A DNA stretch of 64,000 nucleotides from Larkinella insperata. GTDB taxonomy: Bacteria; Bacteroidota; Bacteroidia; Cytophagales; Spirosomataceae. The notes beneath the pieces were generated by a model. The model was given only the letters and a program-made list of their open reading frames with translations, was not told the DNA's origin and did not search any database. This document shows, piece by piece, positions 8,970 to 17,056 of this stretch. The stretch lies in assembly GCF_026248825.1 (NCBI RefSeq), contig NZ_CP110973.1, positions 992,001 through 1,056,000 on the forward strand. The letters are read 5' to 3'. The position numbers were made by a program, and so were the translations under genes. Each line of letters opens with the position of its first letter. Position 1 is the stretch's first letter.

Positions 8970-9524
8970 ATGCCAACCCAGAAAGTCACACGGGATGAGA
9001 TTTTGGAAAAGTCGATGCTGGTATTCAAGCGGCAGGGCTACCACCGGACCACGATGGATGATCTGGCGCGGGCCTGCGGGTTGCTGAAAGGTAGTTTCTA
9101 TCACTACTTTCGCAGCAAAGAAGTGTTGATGAAAGAAGTACTCCAGCGCGCCGTCGACCTGAACGAAAAGCACCTATTTTCAATCGCCTACGACGAAACC
9201 AAACCGCCCGGGCAGCGTCTGGACCAGTTGCTGAGTGCCCTGTTCAACGGTGTTATGCGGTCGGAAGGGGGGTGTCTGATGGGCAATACGGTTCTGGAAA
9301 CGGCGTTGGTAACCGAAGAATTTAAGGAACCGTTACGCGCCCATTTCAACAGCGCCATGAATGCGCTGGCGCACATTTACCAAACCCACCACCCGGAGGA
9401 CAAGGCGCGGGAGCTGGCGCAGCAGGCCACCGCCGAAATCCAGGGTTCGCTGTTGCTGGTCAAGTTGTTCGGCCAGGCGCAACTGCTGACCGATTGCCGC
9501 AACCGGGCCGTTGAACGCTTGTAA
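8970..9524 (+). CDS. TetR/AcrR family transcriptional regulator
   Basis: 184 residues from the ATG at 8970, preferred to the in-frame codon at 8943 because the helix-turn-helix domain then starts normally. The N-terminal domain (about 8-55) contains SMLVFKRQGYHRTTMDDLARACGL and the recognition helix KGSFYHYFRSKEVL, standard for TetR proteins. The C-terminal part resembles the TetR_C domain of regulators acting on fatty-acid or efflux genes (GGCLMGNTVLE), but the ligand is unknown. A perfect palindrome sits just upstream. fabF begins 50 bp downstream in the same direction, so control of fabF is possible. Confidence 0.88.
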   Translation: MPTQKVTRDEILEKSMLVFKRQGYHRTTMDDLARACGLLKGSFYHYFRSKEVLMKEVLQRAVDLNEKHLFSIAYDETKPPGQRLDQLLSALFNGVMRSEGGCLMGNTVLETALVTEEFKEPLRAHFNSAMNALAHIYQTHHPEDKARELAQQATAEIQGSLLLVKLFGQAQLLTDCRNRAVERL

Positions 9525-9574
9525 TTTTAATTTTTATCTATACCACAACGACGGCTTTCAAACCGTCCTGCCAA

Positions 9575-10816
9575 ATGAAACGAGTTGTTGTAACGGGATT
9601 GGGCGCCCTGACGCCGATTGGAAATACCGTAGAAGAATACTGGAACGGGCTGGTACAAGGCCGCAGCGGGGCCGCCCTGATCACCAAATTTGATCCTGCT
9701 CACTTCAAAACCAAGTTTGCCTGCGAGGTAAAAGGCTTCGATCCGCTCCAGTTTTTCGACAAGAAAGAAGCCCGCAAGATGGACGAATACAGCCAGTATG
9801 CCCTGGTGGTGGCCGACGAAGCCGTAAAGGACGCGGCTCTGGTTGACGACAAGGTAGACCCGAATCGCGTGGGCGTAATCTGGGCGTCGGGCATTGGCGG
9901 GATGTACAGCTTCCAGGAAGAGGTGATTGCCTACGGTGCCAACAACCGCAACCCGCGCTTCAACCCATTCTTCATCACGAAAATGATTGCCAACATGGCC
10001 TCCGGTCTGATCTCGATCCGGTACGGGTTCCGGGGTGTCAACTTTGCGCCGGTTTCGGCCTGCGCGTCGGCAACCCACGCGCTGATCGACGCGTTCAACT
10101 ACATCCGGCTGGGGAAAGCCGACGCCATCATCGCCGGGGGGTCGGAAGCCGTCGTAACGGAAGTGGCCGTGGGCGGTTTCAATGCGATGAAAGCCCTGTC
10201 GGAGCGCAACGACGATCCGGCAACGGCCTCCCGCCCGTTCGACGCCGACCGCGACGGCTTTGTGCTGGGCGAGGGGGCAGCCGCCATCGTGCTGGAAGAA
10301 TACGAACACGCCAAAGCCCGGGGGGCCAAAATCTACGCGGAACTGGTGGGTACGGGTGCCACGGCGGACGCCTACCACATGACGGCCACGCACCCCGAAG
10401 GACTGGGGGCCACACTGGCCATGACCGAAGCCCTGCGCGAAGCCAACCTGAAACCGGAAGAAGTAGACTACCTGAACGTTCACGCGACCTCCACGCCTAT
10501 CGGTGACCTGAGCGAAGCGCAGGCCATACAGAAAGTATTTGGTGAAAGCCCCGAACGGCTGCACCTGAGCGCTACCAAGTCCATGACGGGCCACTTGCTC
10601 GGAGCTGCCGGGGCCATCGAAGCCGTTGCCGGTATCCTGGCAATCCAGCACAACACCGTTCCGCCGACGATTAACCTGCAAAACCGCGACGAACGCATCA
10701 GCCCGAATCTGAATCTGACACCGAACGCAGCGGTTCAGAAACCGGTGGACGTGGTGATGAGCAACACCTTTGGATTTGGTGGACACAACGCCATCGTAGC
10801 CTTTCAGCGGGTGTAA
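9575..10816 (+). CDS. fabF: Beta-ketoacyl-ACP synthase II
   Basis: 413 residues. FabF condenses malonyl-ACP with acyl-ACP in fatty acid elongation. The thiolase-fold catalytic set is complete: nucleophile Cys163 in SACASATHALI, His303 in VHATSTPIGD, Lys335 in ATKSMTGH and His340 in GHLLGAAGA; the gating GFGGHN loop is present at the C-terminus. FabF is usually next to acpP, but no acyl carrier protein gene is found on either side here; the gene instead follows a TetR regulator. It may be an additional or separately regulated copy (inference). Confidence 0.94.
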   Translation: MKRVVVTGLGALTPIGNTVEEYWNGLVQGRSGAALITKFDPAHFKTKFACEVKGFDPLQFFDKKEARKMDEYSQYALVVADEAVKDAALVDDKVDPNRVGVIWASGIGGMYSFQEEVIAYGANNRNPRFNPFFITKMIANMASGLISIRYGFRGVNFAPVSACASATHALIDAFNYIRLGKADAIIAGGSEAVVTEVAVGGFNAMKALSERNDDPATASRPFDADRDGFVLGEGAAAIVLEEYEHAKARGAKIYAELVGTGATADAYHMTATHPEGLGATLAMTEALREANLKPEEVDYLNVHATSTPIGDLSEAQAIQKVFGESPERLHLSATKSMTGHLLGAAGAIEAVAGILAIQHNTVPPTINLQNRDERISPNLNLTPNAAVQKPVDVVMSNTFGFGGHNAIVAFQRV

Positions 10817-10831
10817 GTCGTTAGAATGATC

Positions 10832-10874
10832 TCCTAAGATTTCCTAATTTTGGTAAAATTTGGAAATCTTAGGA
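10832..10874. promoter_or_regulatory. 43-bp near-perfect palindrome containing a promoter -7 box
   Basis: The outer arms TCCTAAGATTTCC (10832-10844) and GGAAATCTTAGGA (10862-10874) are perfect reverse complements; inside them AATTTT and AAAATT form a second arm pair around GGT, with a single T-T mismatch on each side between the pairs. The sequence TAATTTTG at 10845-10852 is an exact TAnnTTTG box, with TTAG near the expected -33 position. The palindrome ends one base before the ATG at 10876. There is no run of T after it, which argues against a simple fabF terminator. An operator or a start-codon-sequestering hairpin is more likely. Confidence 0.7.
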
Positions 10875-10875
10875 A

Positions 10876-11433
10876 ATGCCTGCCATCGAAAAAGACCTCA
10901 AAAAAGAGATTCTGAAATTACCGTCGAACGAAAAGGACAAGCTGCTGTTGCGGCTCATCGCCAAAGACAAGGACCTGGTCGAACGGCTGCATTTTGTCTT
11001 GATCGAAGGCGAAACCACGACCGAAGAACGGCGGCAGGAATTGAAAGAGAAGATTGCCCAGACGGCCAATGGTCATTACAACCACCCCGACGGCTGGATG
11101 CTGAAGGCCATGCGCTCGCTGGCGTCGGCCGTGACCCATCACGTCAAGATTACCAAAGACAAATACGGCGAAGTTGAACTGAATCTGTACCTGCTGACGG
11201 CTTTTTTTGCGACACAGCCGAGCCAGTTCGCCCATTTAAACCACCACAACCAGAATTCGTGCGCGTTTGTCGCCAAGAAAGCGGAGTCGATTCTGAAGAA
11301 ACTTCAGAAGATCGATTCGGATTACTACATCGAGTTTGAAACCGATGTCAACCAGGCGCTGGATTTCATCCACACGCGCGGACCGGGATTGTATGCCCGA
11401 CAGATTGGATTATCCCGCCACTGGAACCCGTAA
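10876..11433 (+). CDS. Conserved hypothetical protein, helical, cytoplasmic
   Basis: 185 residues, no family recognised. The N-terminal third is highly charged and predicted helical (KDLKKEILKLPSNEKDKLLL and TEERRQELKEKIAQT); the centre has a histidine/tyrosine-rich stretch (NGHYNHPDGWMLKAM, VTHHVKITKD), and the C-terminus contains FIHTRGPGLYARQIGL. There is no signal peptide or membrane segment. The ATG immediately follows a 43-bp palindrome that holds its likely promoter, so expression is probably tightly controlled. It is convergent with lgt. Confidence 0.72.
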   Translation: MPAIEKDLKKEILKLPSNEKDKLLLRLIAKDKDLVERLHFVLIEGETTTEERRQELKEKIAQTANGHYNHPDGWMLKAMRSLASAVTHHVKITKDKYGEVELNLYLLTAFFATQPSQFAHLNHHNQNSCAFVAKKAESILKKLQKIDSDYYIEFETDVNQALDFIHTRGPGLYARQIGLSRHWNP

Positions 11434-11443
11434 ACCGGCGGTG

Positions 11444-12298
11444 TCAGGCCTTTGCTATCGAAACCGGTCGGTTTCTCCGGATGCTGATCAGAATAATCAA
11501 GCCGGTCAGTATGGCCGGAATGCTCAGAATCTGCCCCATATTCAAGGCGATGCTATTCTCGAAGCCTTCCTGATTCGCTTTTAAAAATTCCACTAAAAAC
11601 CGGAAGCTGAAGAGCAGCACCAGAAACAGACCGGCGATCAGGCCATCGGCGATCTGATGGCGTTTGCGTTGCCATAAATAGAATGTTAGTCCCAGCAGAA
11701 ACAGGCAAAAGAGCGACTCGTAAAGCTGGGTTGGATGGCGCGGAACCAGAGGCAGTAGAGCCGGGTCCGTTTCCCGAACGAAAACAAAACCCCAGGGCAA
11801 AGCAGTCGGGCGTCCGTAAATCTCGGAATTGAACAGGTTTCCCAGGCGAATCAGCGCCCCGGCCAGGCTGACGGCTATGACAACCCGGTCGAGCACCCAC
11901 AGAAACGGCTGATCGGTCCGCTGCCGACTGAACAGGTACAAAGCCCCTAGCAGCGTAAGGGTTGCGCCATGACTGGCCAGTCCGCGGAACGGCAGACTGA
12001 GCATGGACTTCACCCACTGACCGGGATCGGCAAGCAGCAATTCCCACTCGTAAAATAGGTAATGGCCCAGCCGGGCGCCCACAACGGTCGCAACGACCAG
12101 GTACAGCATCAGCAAATCCACATCGGCAACGGGTTTGTGATCCCGTTTGTAGACGTGCGCCATCAGTTGCTGCCCCCCCAGAAAGCCGCCCGCGAACAAC
12201 AGACTGTACCAGTTAATCGGTATTTCCAGACCGAAGAGTTTCAGCGTTGCGATTTCGGGAGCCACATCCCAAATGATAAAACCCAGTATCGTGTTCAT
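11444..12298 (-). CDS. lgt: Prolipoprotein diacylglyceryl transferase
   Basis: 284 residues from the ATG at 12298. Lgt transfers diacylglycerol from phosphatidylglycerol to the lipobox cysteine of prelipoproteins in the inner membrane. About seven membrane segments are visible. The Lgt signature region GALIRLGNLFNSEIYGRPT, with the essential Arg and Asn, is intact, as are the ARLGHYLFYEW segment, the HPTQLYES motif and FRFLVEFLKANQ. It is last in a minus-strand run behind the ECF sigma factor and its 65-residue partner, with two bases between that ORF and lgt. Confidence 0.94.
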   Translation of the reverse strand: MNTILGFIIWDVAPEIATLKLFGLEIPINWYSLLFAGGFLGGQQLMAHVYKRDHKPVADVDLLMLYLVVATVVGARLGHYLFYEWELLLADPGQWVKSMLSLPFRGLASHGATLTLLGALYLFSRQRTDQPFLWVLDRVVIAVSLAGALIRLGNLFNSEIYGRPTALPWGFVFVRETDPALLPLVPRHPTQLYESLFCLFLLGLTFYLWQRKRHQIADGLIAGLFLVLLFSFRFLVEFLKANQEGFENSIALNMGQILSIPAILTGLIILISIRRNRPVSIAKA

Positions 12299-12300
12299 GA

Positions 12301-12498
12301 TCAACAACCGGATGTAATGCCCAGTAACAGGCAGCTCACGCAAAAATTAAGGAGGGCGTGCCGGTGCATTTTGTACCACGGATCGGCGGGCGTTACGGTT
12401 TTAACCAATTCCAGCAGTTCCTCTTCGTGCCATTGCGACTCCGCTCCTATCCGTTCCCGGTAGGCCCTCCACAACGGTTTTAATTCATCGGTATTCAT
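12301..12498 (-). CDS. Small protein downstream of ECF sigma factor
   Basis: 65 residues. The ATG overlaps the sigma factor stop as ATGA (12495-12498), indicating coupling. The start MNTDELKPLWRAYRERI resembles the opening of the larger membrane proteins often encoded after Bacteroidota ECF sigma factors, but this one ends shortly after a single hydrophobic stretch (HALLNFCVSCLLLGITSGC). It may be a minimal membrane-tethered modulator, or the remnant of a longer protein truncated where lgt begins. Its function as an anti-sigma factor is inferred from position alone. Confidence 0.55.
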   Translation of the reverse strand: MNTDELKPLWRAYRERIGAESQWHEEELLELVKTVTPADPWYKMHRHALLNFCVSCLLLGITSGC

Positions 12499-13052
12499 TG
12501 CCATTCTTTCTTTAACAGTTTGCCGAGTTGGATTTTAATTCGATTGATTCGGGTGCTGATGTTTGTGCGGCTCATTTCCAGAATATGCGCCATCTCTTCG
12601 TAGGTGTGTTCGTCCAGATAAAGCATAATGATGGCCTTGTCAACGTCGGAGAGCTGGCTGATGGCCTGGTACAACTCCTGCGTTGTCTGCGTAAGTTCGC
12701 CGTCCGAGTCCGCCACTTGAAAGGTCCGTTCGGAAAATGACTCGCTTTTGGGGCGCGTTTTTTCCTTCCGAATCCGGGCGAATACCGTGTTCATCGCCAC
12801 CCGGTACATCCAGGTGCTGATTTTCGACTGATGTTTAAACGAGGGGTAAGCCTTCCAGAGTTGGAGTACGATCTCCTGAAAAAGATCCTGTCGATCTTCC
12901 GGCAACGGATAATACAGGCTGCAAAGGCTGTGCAGCAACTTTTGATGATGCGCGATGAGGTGCGCAAACTCTTTTTGTAACGATTCCCGGGCCACGACTG
13001 AAGTACGACTGGATTTCAAGCCAATTAGTTGCTCAAAGCCGGGAAAAGTCAC
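12495..13052 (-). CDS. ECF-type sigma-70 family RNA polymerase sigma factor
   Basis: 185 residues from a GTG at 13052; the exact start is uncertain. Sigma region 2 is seen at about 28-95 (HHQKLLHSLCSLYYPLPEDRQDLFQEIVLQLWKAY, then SKISTWMYRVAMNTV) and region 4 at about 128-180 (LYQAISQLSDVDKAIIMLYLDEHTYEEMAHILEMSRTNISTRI with its helix-turn-helix). The linker is rich in Ser and Thr. A small ORF is coupled to its stop codon. It follows the DUF167 gene by 33 bp. Regulon is not predictable. Confidence 0.88.
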   Translation of the reverse strand: MTFPGFEQLIGLKSSRTSVVARESLQKEFAHLIAHHQKLLHSLCSLYYPLPEDRQDLFQEIVLQLWKAYPSFKHQSKISTWMYRVAMNTVFARIRKEKTRPKSESFSERTFQVADSDGELTQTTQELYQAISQLSDVDKAIIMLYLDEHTYEEMAHILEMSRTNISTRINRIKIQLGKLLKKEWQ

Positions 13053-13085
13053 ACCGGCACCAAAAAATTTTCGGCGGGCTATTTT

Positions 13086-13355
13086 CTACCGGCACCCTTC
13101 CAGATTCACCAGAATTTTCCTGACGATGTCCTCATCGGCGTTAATGGTCAGCTTTTTGTGCGGATTGGTAAAACCGGAAACGATCTCAACCGCCGATTTG
13201 GCAACGCCGAACTGGCGCGCCAGGTACTCCACCAGATAAGCGTTTGCTTTCCCGTCCTGGGACGGGGCCTTAATTTTAACGTTCAATTGGCCGGAAGCGT
13301 CGTAGAGGAGTTTATCCACTTTGCTGCCGGGTTTGACCTTGATGTGAAGCACCAT
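13086..13355 (-). CDS. DUF167 (YggU-like) family protein
   Basis: 89 residues, the normal size for this small alpha/beta family. The hallmark segments are present: VKPGSKVDKL near the N-terminus, IKAPSQDGKAN, and LARQFGVAKSAVEIVSGFTNPHKKLTI. Molecular function of the family is not established. The start lies two bases from the tautomerase stop, so the two are translated from one message. Confidence 0.85.
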   Translation of the reverse strand: MVLHIKVKPGSKVDKLLYDASGQLNVKIKAPSQDGKANAYLVEYLARQFGVAKSAVEIVSGFTNPHKKLTINADEDIVRKILVNLEGCR

Positions 13356-13357
13356 GA

Positions 13358-13747
13358 TTATACGTTAATCGGGTAGGTCAGGGAGGCTTCATCACCCGTC
13401 TTGCCCCGGAAACCCCAGTTGTGGGCGGGGCTTTCCAGGATACAGATTTCAATGTCGTTTACCGACAGGCCAATCTGCGCGCTGATGCGTTCAAAGAGCA
13501 GGTTGATCAGCTTCTTTTTGGTCTCCACGGTCCGGCCCTCCATCATCAATACCTCAATGATCACGTATTTTTCCGAGCGCCCTTCGGGCATGAAAAAATC
13601 CTCCGCTTCCAGGTACAGAAATCGGTGAGCCCGTTTGTTTGGCGGAAAGTGGAGCGCTTCCACCACGCACGCGTGAATCACGTCCGACAAACGGTCCCGA
13701 ATCGCCCGCAGCGGCTCCTTAACCCCGTAAATCTTGACCTGACTCAT
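13358..13747 (-). CDS. Tautomerase-like family protein lacking Pro-1
   Basis: 129 residues. The sequence (QVKIYGVKEPLRAIRDRLSD, then RFLYLEAEDFFMPEGRSEKY and VIIEVLMMEGRTVETKKKLI) fits the longer tautomerase/MIF-like group, with the typical beta-alpha-beta repeat and a C-terminal ESPAHNWGFRGK. Tautomerases use an N-terminal proline exposed after Met removal as catalytic base; here residue 2 is Ser (MSQVK), so classical tautomerase chemistry is unlikely unless the start is misread. It heads a cluster with DUF167 and the ECF sigma factor. Confidence 0.75.
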   Translation of the reverse strand: MSQVKIYGVKEPLRAIRDRLSDVIHACVVEALHFPPNKRAHRFLYLEAEDFFMPEGRSEKYVIIEVLMMEGRTVETKKKLINLLFERISAQIGLSVNDIEICILESPAHNWGFRGKTGDEASLTYPINV

Positions 13748-13799
13748 TCGATAGACAGGAGAAAACAGAAATTAGCTTAAAGAAGACGGCTTTTCAGAC

Positions 13800-14972
13800 T
13801 TAATAAATGAACGTGCCAACTTCGCTTTGCACCGTCACCCGCTTGCCTTCAAACGCTTCGACGTGGCCAATGACTTTTCCTTCAATACCAAACTGGGCGG
13901 CAATGTCGATCACCCGCTGGGCGTGCTGCTCGGGCAGGTAGATTTCGAGCCGGTGGCCCATGTTGAACACTTTGTACATTTCCTGCCAGTGCGTGCCGCT
14001 TTCCTTCTGAATCAGCTCGAACAGGGGCGGAATCGGGAAGAGGTTATCTTTCACAACGTGCAGGTCGTCAATAAAATGCAGCACTTTCGTCTGGGCTCCT
14101 CCGCTGCAATGCACCATGCCGTGAATCTGGCTTCGCAGTTCGTCCAGCAGCACTTTGGCTACGGGCGCGTAGGTTCGCGTGGGCGAGAGAATCAGTTGCC
14201 CCACGTTCAGGCCCGTCCCGTCTACGGGATCGGTGAGACTCTTGGAACCGCTGTAAACCAGGCTGCGGTCTACGGCGGGGTCGAAACTTTCGGCGTATTG
14301 GTCGGCCAGATAATGCCCCAACACGTCGTGCCGGGCGGAGGTCAGGCCATTGCTGCCCATGCCGCCGTTGTAGGTTTTTTCATACGTTGCCTGCCCGAAC
14401 GACGCCAGACCGACAATCACGTCCCCGGCCTGAATCCGGTCGTTGCTGACCACATCGGCCCGGCGCATCCGCGCAATCACCGTGCTGTCGACAATTACCG
14501 TCCGGACCAGATCGCCCACGTCGGCGGTTTCGCCCCCGGTGCTGGCAATGTCGATCCCGTGTTGCCGCAGCATGTCCAAAACTTCCTCGGTACCCTCGAT
14601 GATTTCGGCAATCACTTCGCCCGGAATCAGGTTTTTGTTCCGCCCAATGGTCGACGACAGCAGCATCGGCCCCACCGAACCCACGCAAATCAGGTCGTCG
14701 GTATTCATCACCACGGCGTCCTGCGCAATACCCCGCCAGACCGACAAATCGCCGGTTTCTTTCCAGTACAGGTACGCCAGCGACGACTTGGTTCCGGCTC
14801 CGTCGGCGTGCATAATGGTGCAATACGCCGGATCACCCGCCAGGGCGTCGGGCACAATTTTACAGAACGCCTTGGGGAACAGCCCCTTATCCAGTTTCGC
14901 AATGGCTTTGTGAACGTCTTCTTTGGAAGCCGAAACACCGCGCTGTGCGTATCGATCAGTTGGTTGACTCAT
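13800..14972 (-). CDS. purM: Phosphoribosylformylglycinamidine cyclo-ligase (AIR synthase)
   Basis: 390 residues, matching the long PurM form of Bacteroidota. It closes the imidazole ring of purines using ATP. The N-terminal YAQRGVSASKEDVHKAI region, the HADGAGTKSSLAYLYW substrate loop, AQDAVVMNTDDLICVG, and the STGGETADVGD motif are all present, and the C-terminal half includes HCSGGAQTKVLHF. It lies 38 bp after a kelch protein gene and 52 bp before the tautomerase-like gene, in the same direction. Confidence 0.94.
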   Translation of the reverse strand: MSQPTDRYAQRGVSASKEDVHKAIAKLDKGLFPKAFCKIVPDALAGDPAYCTIMHADGAGTKSSLAYLYWKETGDLSVWRGIAQDAVVMNTDDLICVGSVGPMLLSSTIGRNKNLIPGEVIAEIIEGTEEVLDMLRQHGIDIASTGGETADVGDLVRTVIVDSTVIARMRRADVVSNDRIQAGDVIVGLASFGQATYEKTYNGGMGSNGLTSARHDVLGHYLADQYAESFDPAVDRSLVYSGSKSLTDPVDGTGLNVGQLILSPTRTYAPVAKVLLDELRSQIHGMVHCSGGAQTKVLHFIDDLHVVKDNLFPIPPLFELIQKESGTHWQEMYKVFNMGHRLEIYLPEQHAQRVIDIAAQFGIEGKVIGHVEAFEGKRVTVQSEVGTFIY

Positions 14973-15010
14973 TTCAGGTATTCCTGATAACGGTTTATTA
15001 CCAGGTTGAT

Positions 15011-15979
15011 TTATTTCAAAACTTCAACACTATTCAATTCCGGACCTCCGCCGTGATTGGCCGAACCGGCCACGATGTAAATGCTGTTTTTGTACACCAC
15101 TGCCTGCGTACCGTGCCGCCCGTCGTTGAGTTTCGGCCCTGATGTCCAGCGGTTGGTTTTGGGATCGAGGATTTCGGCTTCGCTGTGCGATTTGAGTTGC
15201 TCGCTTTCTCCGCCGATGATCCACACTTTGTTGTCTTTTGTTATCGCCGTGCTGCCCGCCCGCAGGGTCGGAAAGTTGCTCTCTGCTGGCAGGGTTTCCC
15301 ACTTTCCGGTTTTAAAATCGTACACATCCACTTCCGGCAGGGTTGTGTCGATCACTTTACCGGTTTTGGCCGACGACCGGCGTCCGCCCGCCAGATACAT
15401 TTTGTCGCCCACGACGGCCGCGCTGATGTGGTCGCGGGACCGGGGTGCATCGGCCAGTTGCTTCCAGGTGTTGGTTTTCGGATCGTACTCATCCAGGCGC
15501 GAAACGTGGCCGTCGTAATGGCCGTCGATAATGCCGCACACCATGTAAATCTTGTCCTTATACACCACCACACCCGCCGATCCGCGCAGTTGGTCCTTCG
15601 GAATTTCCGGCCCTTTCCGCCAAATACCGGTTTTGGGACTATAAATATAAATGTTGGGAATCGGGGTTTCGTGCGGATACTTGCCCTCAAAAGCGCCCAT
15701 CACGTAAACCTCGCCTTTGTAGTTGATGGCCTGGAAGTGGTTCATTTCCACCGGTGGCGTCGGCAGTTTTTTCCACATCAGAGTTTTCAGGTTCAGGGCT
15801 TCCAGTGGTTTCATCCCCCGCCCGCCGATGGCGTACAGGCTGTCGCCCACGAGGGCGGCTGCGTTTTCGTGGCGCTTTTCGCACTCGTTTTTGGTCGCAA
15901 CGGTTTGCCAGGATTGAGCCATTACCCACGAATGGCCGAAGACGGTCAGGATTGAACAGGCAAGTAGTTTCTTGTTCAT
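15011..15979 (-). CDS. Secreted kelch-repeat beta-propeller protein
   Basis: 322 residues. A signal peptide (about 1-21, ending VMA-QS) precedes a kelch propeller; repeat cores with paired glycines and spaced Tyr/Trp can be read (DSLYAIGGRG, GEVYVMGAF, DKIYMVCGI, DKMYLAGGRR, NKVWIIGGES, NSIYIVAGS), giving six blades. No C-terminal T9SS tail or lipobox is seen, so it is probably periplasmic. Some relatives are N-acetylneuraminate epimerase-like or galactose-oxidase-like, but no catalytic signature is visible here. Confidence 0.82.
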   Translation of the reverse strand: MNKKLLACSILTVFGHSWVMAQSWQTVATKNECEKRHENAAALVGDSLYAIGGRGMKPLEALNLKTLMWKKLPTPPVEMNHFQAINYKGEVYVMGAFEGKYPHETPIPNIYIYSPKTGIWRKGPEIPKDQLRGSAGVVVYKDKIYMVCGIIDGHYDGHVSRLDEYDPKTNTWKQLADAPRSRDHISAAVVGDKMYLAGGRRSSAKTGKVIDTTLPEVDVYDFKTGKWETLPAESNFPTLRAGSTAITKDNKVWIIGGESEQLKSHSEAEILDPKTNRWTSGPKLNDGRHGTQAVVYKNSIYIVAGSANHGGGPELNSVEVLK

Positions 15980-16092
15980 AATAATCGGTCTGATTTTAAC
16001 GATTCTTGGGCGATTGAATCATTTTGGTAACAATCCGAAGTCAAATGTACGGCATCAGGCGTTATAGACAAGAAACCATCCTATTTTTGCCT

Positions 16093-16953
16093 ATGACCTA
16101 CTTTAAAATCAGCCTCCTTTTTTGCCTGTTTTTATCGCTCAACGGCATCTGTCAAACGGTTAAACCCACCCAATCGGACACACTAAAAGCCGTTGCTCCC
16201 GCCGATTCAGCCGCGGCTGCCGACTCAACGGCCCGTCTTAAAAAGGAAGAAGCCGCCAAAGCCGCCCCCGTTGCCGCCAGCGATCCGAGGGGTTTTCACT
16301 ACAAAATTACCGCCGACGGCACCGTTACCGCCGGGAACGTCAACCGGGCGCTCATCCAGGTGGGAGGTTCGTTCGACTGGGCCGTCAGCAAAATTTTTCG
16401 ATTCGCCAGCAGCCCAACTTTCGCCTACGGACAGCAGAATCAGCAACTGAATGAGCGCGAGTTCCTGGCCGATTTCCGGGCCAGTTACCTCCACGAACGG
16501 CGGTTTTATTACCTGGGCTTCGGGGCCACCGAAATCAGTAACCTGCGTAAAATCCGGAACCGGCTCACCGGCGGTGCGGGGGTTGGCTACAAAATCATCA
16601 GCCAGAAGAATGCCTATTTGTCCGTCACCAACGTGCTTTTGTACGAATATACAGATTTCCTCACCAACACCGCCGAAGTGCAGGACGTCAATGTGTTACG
16701 AAATTCGACGCGGGTGTTTGGGGAGTACCAGTGGGACGATGGACGGTATTCGGTCAACCATACCGTGTTTCTGCAACCGGCCCTCAACCAGCCCAACCTG
16801 CGGTGGAATGGCAGCGTTTCGTTTCAGATGCGGCTAACGGCACTGATCAGCGTTCGCACCACGGTTCAGAACTCCTACGAGAGCGTGGTGGCCGTCGGTC
16901 GGAAAAACAACGACTTTCGGTGGACAACGGGCCTCGTGCTGGAAGTGAAATAA
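16093..16953 (+). CDS. DUF481-like outer membrane protein
   Basis: 286 residues from the ATG at 16093, which opens a signal peptide (MTYFKISLLFCLFLSLNGICQ). A low-complexity Ala/Asp/Lys segment (about 25-60) leads into a chain of amphipathic beta strands alternating aromatic and polar residues (for example FHYKITADGTVTAGNVNRAL, RFYYLGFGATEISNLRK), ending in RWTTGLVLEVK, typical of a DUF481/YdiY-type barrel. A TATTTTTG box ends three bases before the ATG, so an upstream in-frame start is possible if that box is not used. Function unknown. Confidence 0.72.
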   Translation: MTYFKISLLFCLFLSLNGICQTVKPTQSDTLKAVAPADSAAAADSTARLKKEEAAKAAPVAASDPRGFHYKITADGTVTAGNVNRALIQVGGSFDWAVSKIFRFASSPTFAYGQQNQQLNEREFLADFRASYLHERRFYYLGFGATEISNLRKIRNRLTGGAGVGYKIISQKNAYLSVTNVLLYEYTDFLTNTAEVQDVNVLRNSTRVFGEYQWDDGRYSVNHTVFLQPALNQPNLRWNGSVSFQMRLTALISVRTTVQNSYESVVAVGRKNNDFRWTTGLVLEVK

Positions 16954-17056
16954 GAAGAACTCATTTTCCCGAAAACAAATCTTAATGCGCTTTCATTAGT
17001 TATGAGTTGGTATCGCATGAATTATTCTCTTTTCGTCAACTTGTCCACAAAAGCTT

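Noticed and set aside
9527..10786. A 419-residue open frame on the minus strand opposite fabF
   Set aside because: It is antisense to a fully conserved gene, has Arg/His/Gly-rich composition and no family similarity; a by-product of GC-rich codon use.
13827..14987. A 386-residue plus-strand frame opposite purM
   Set aside because: Antisense to a conserved enzyme with complete motifs; composition is unlike real proteins here.
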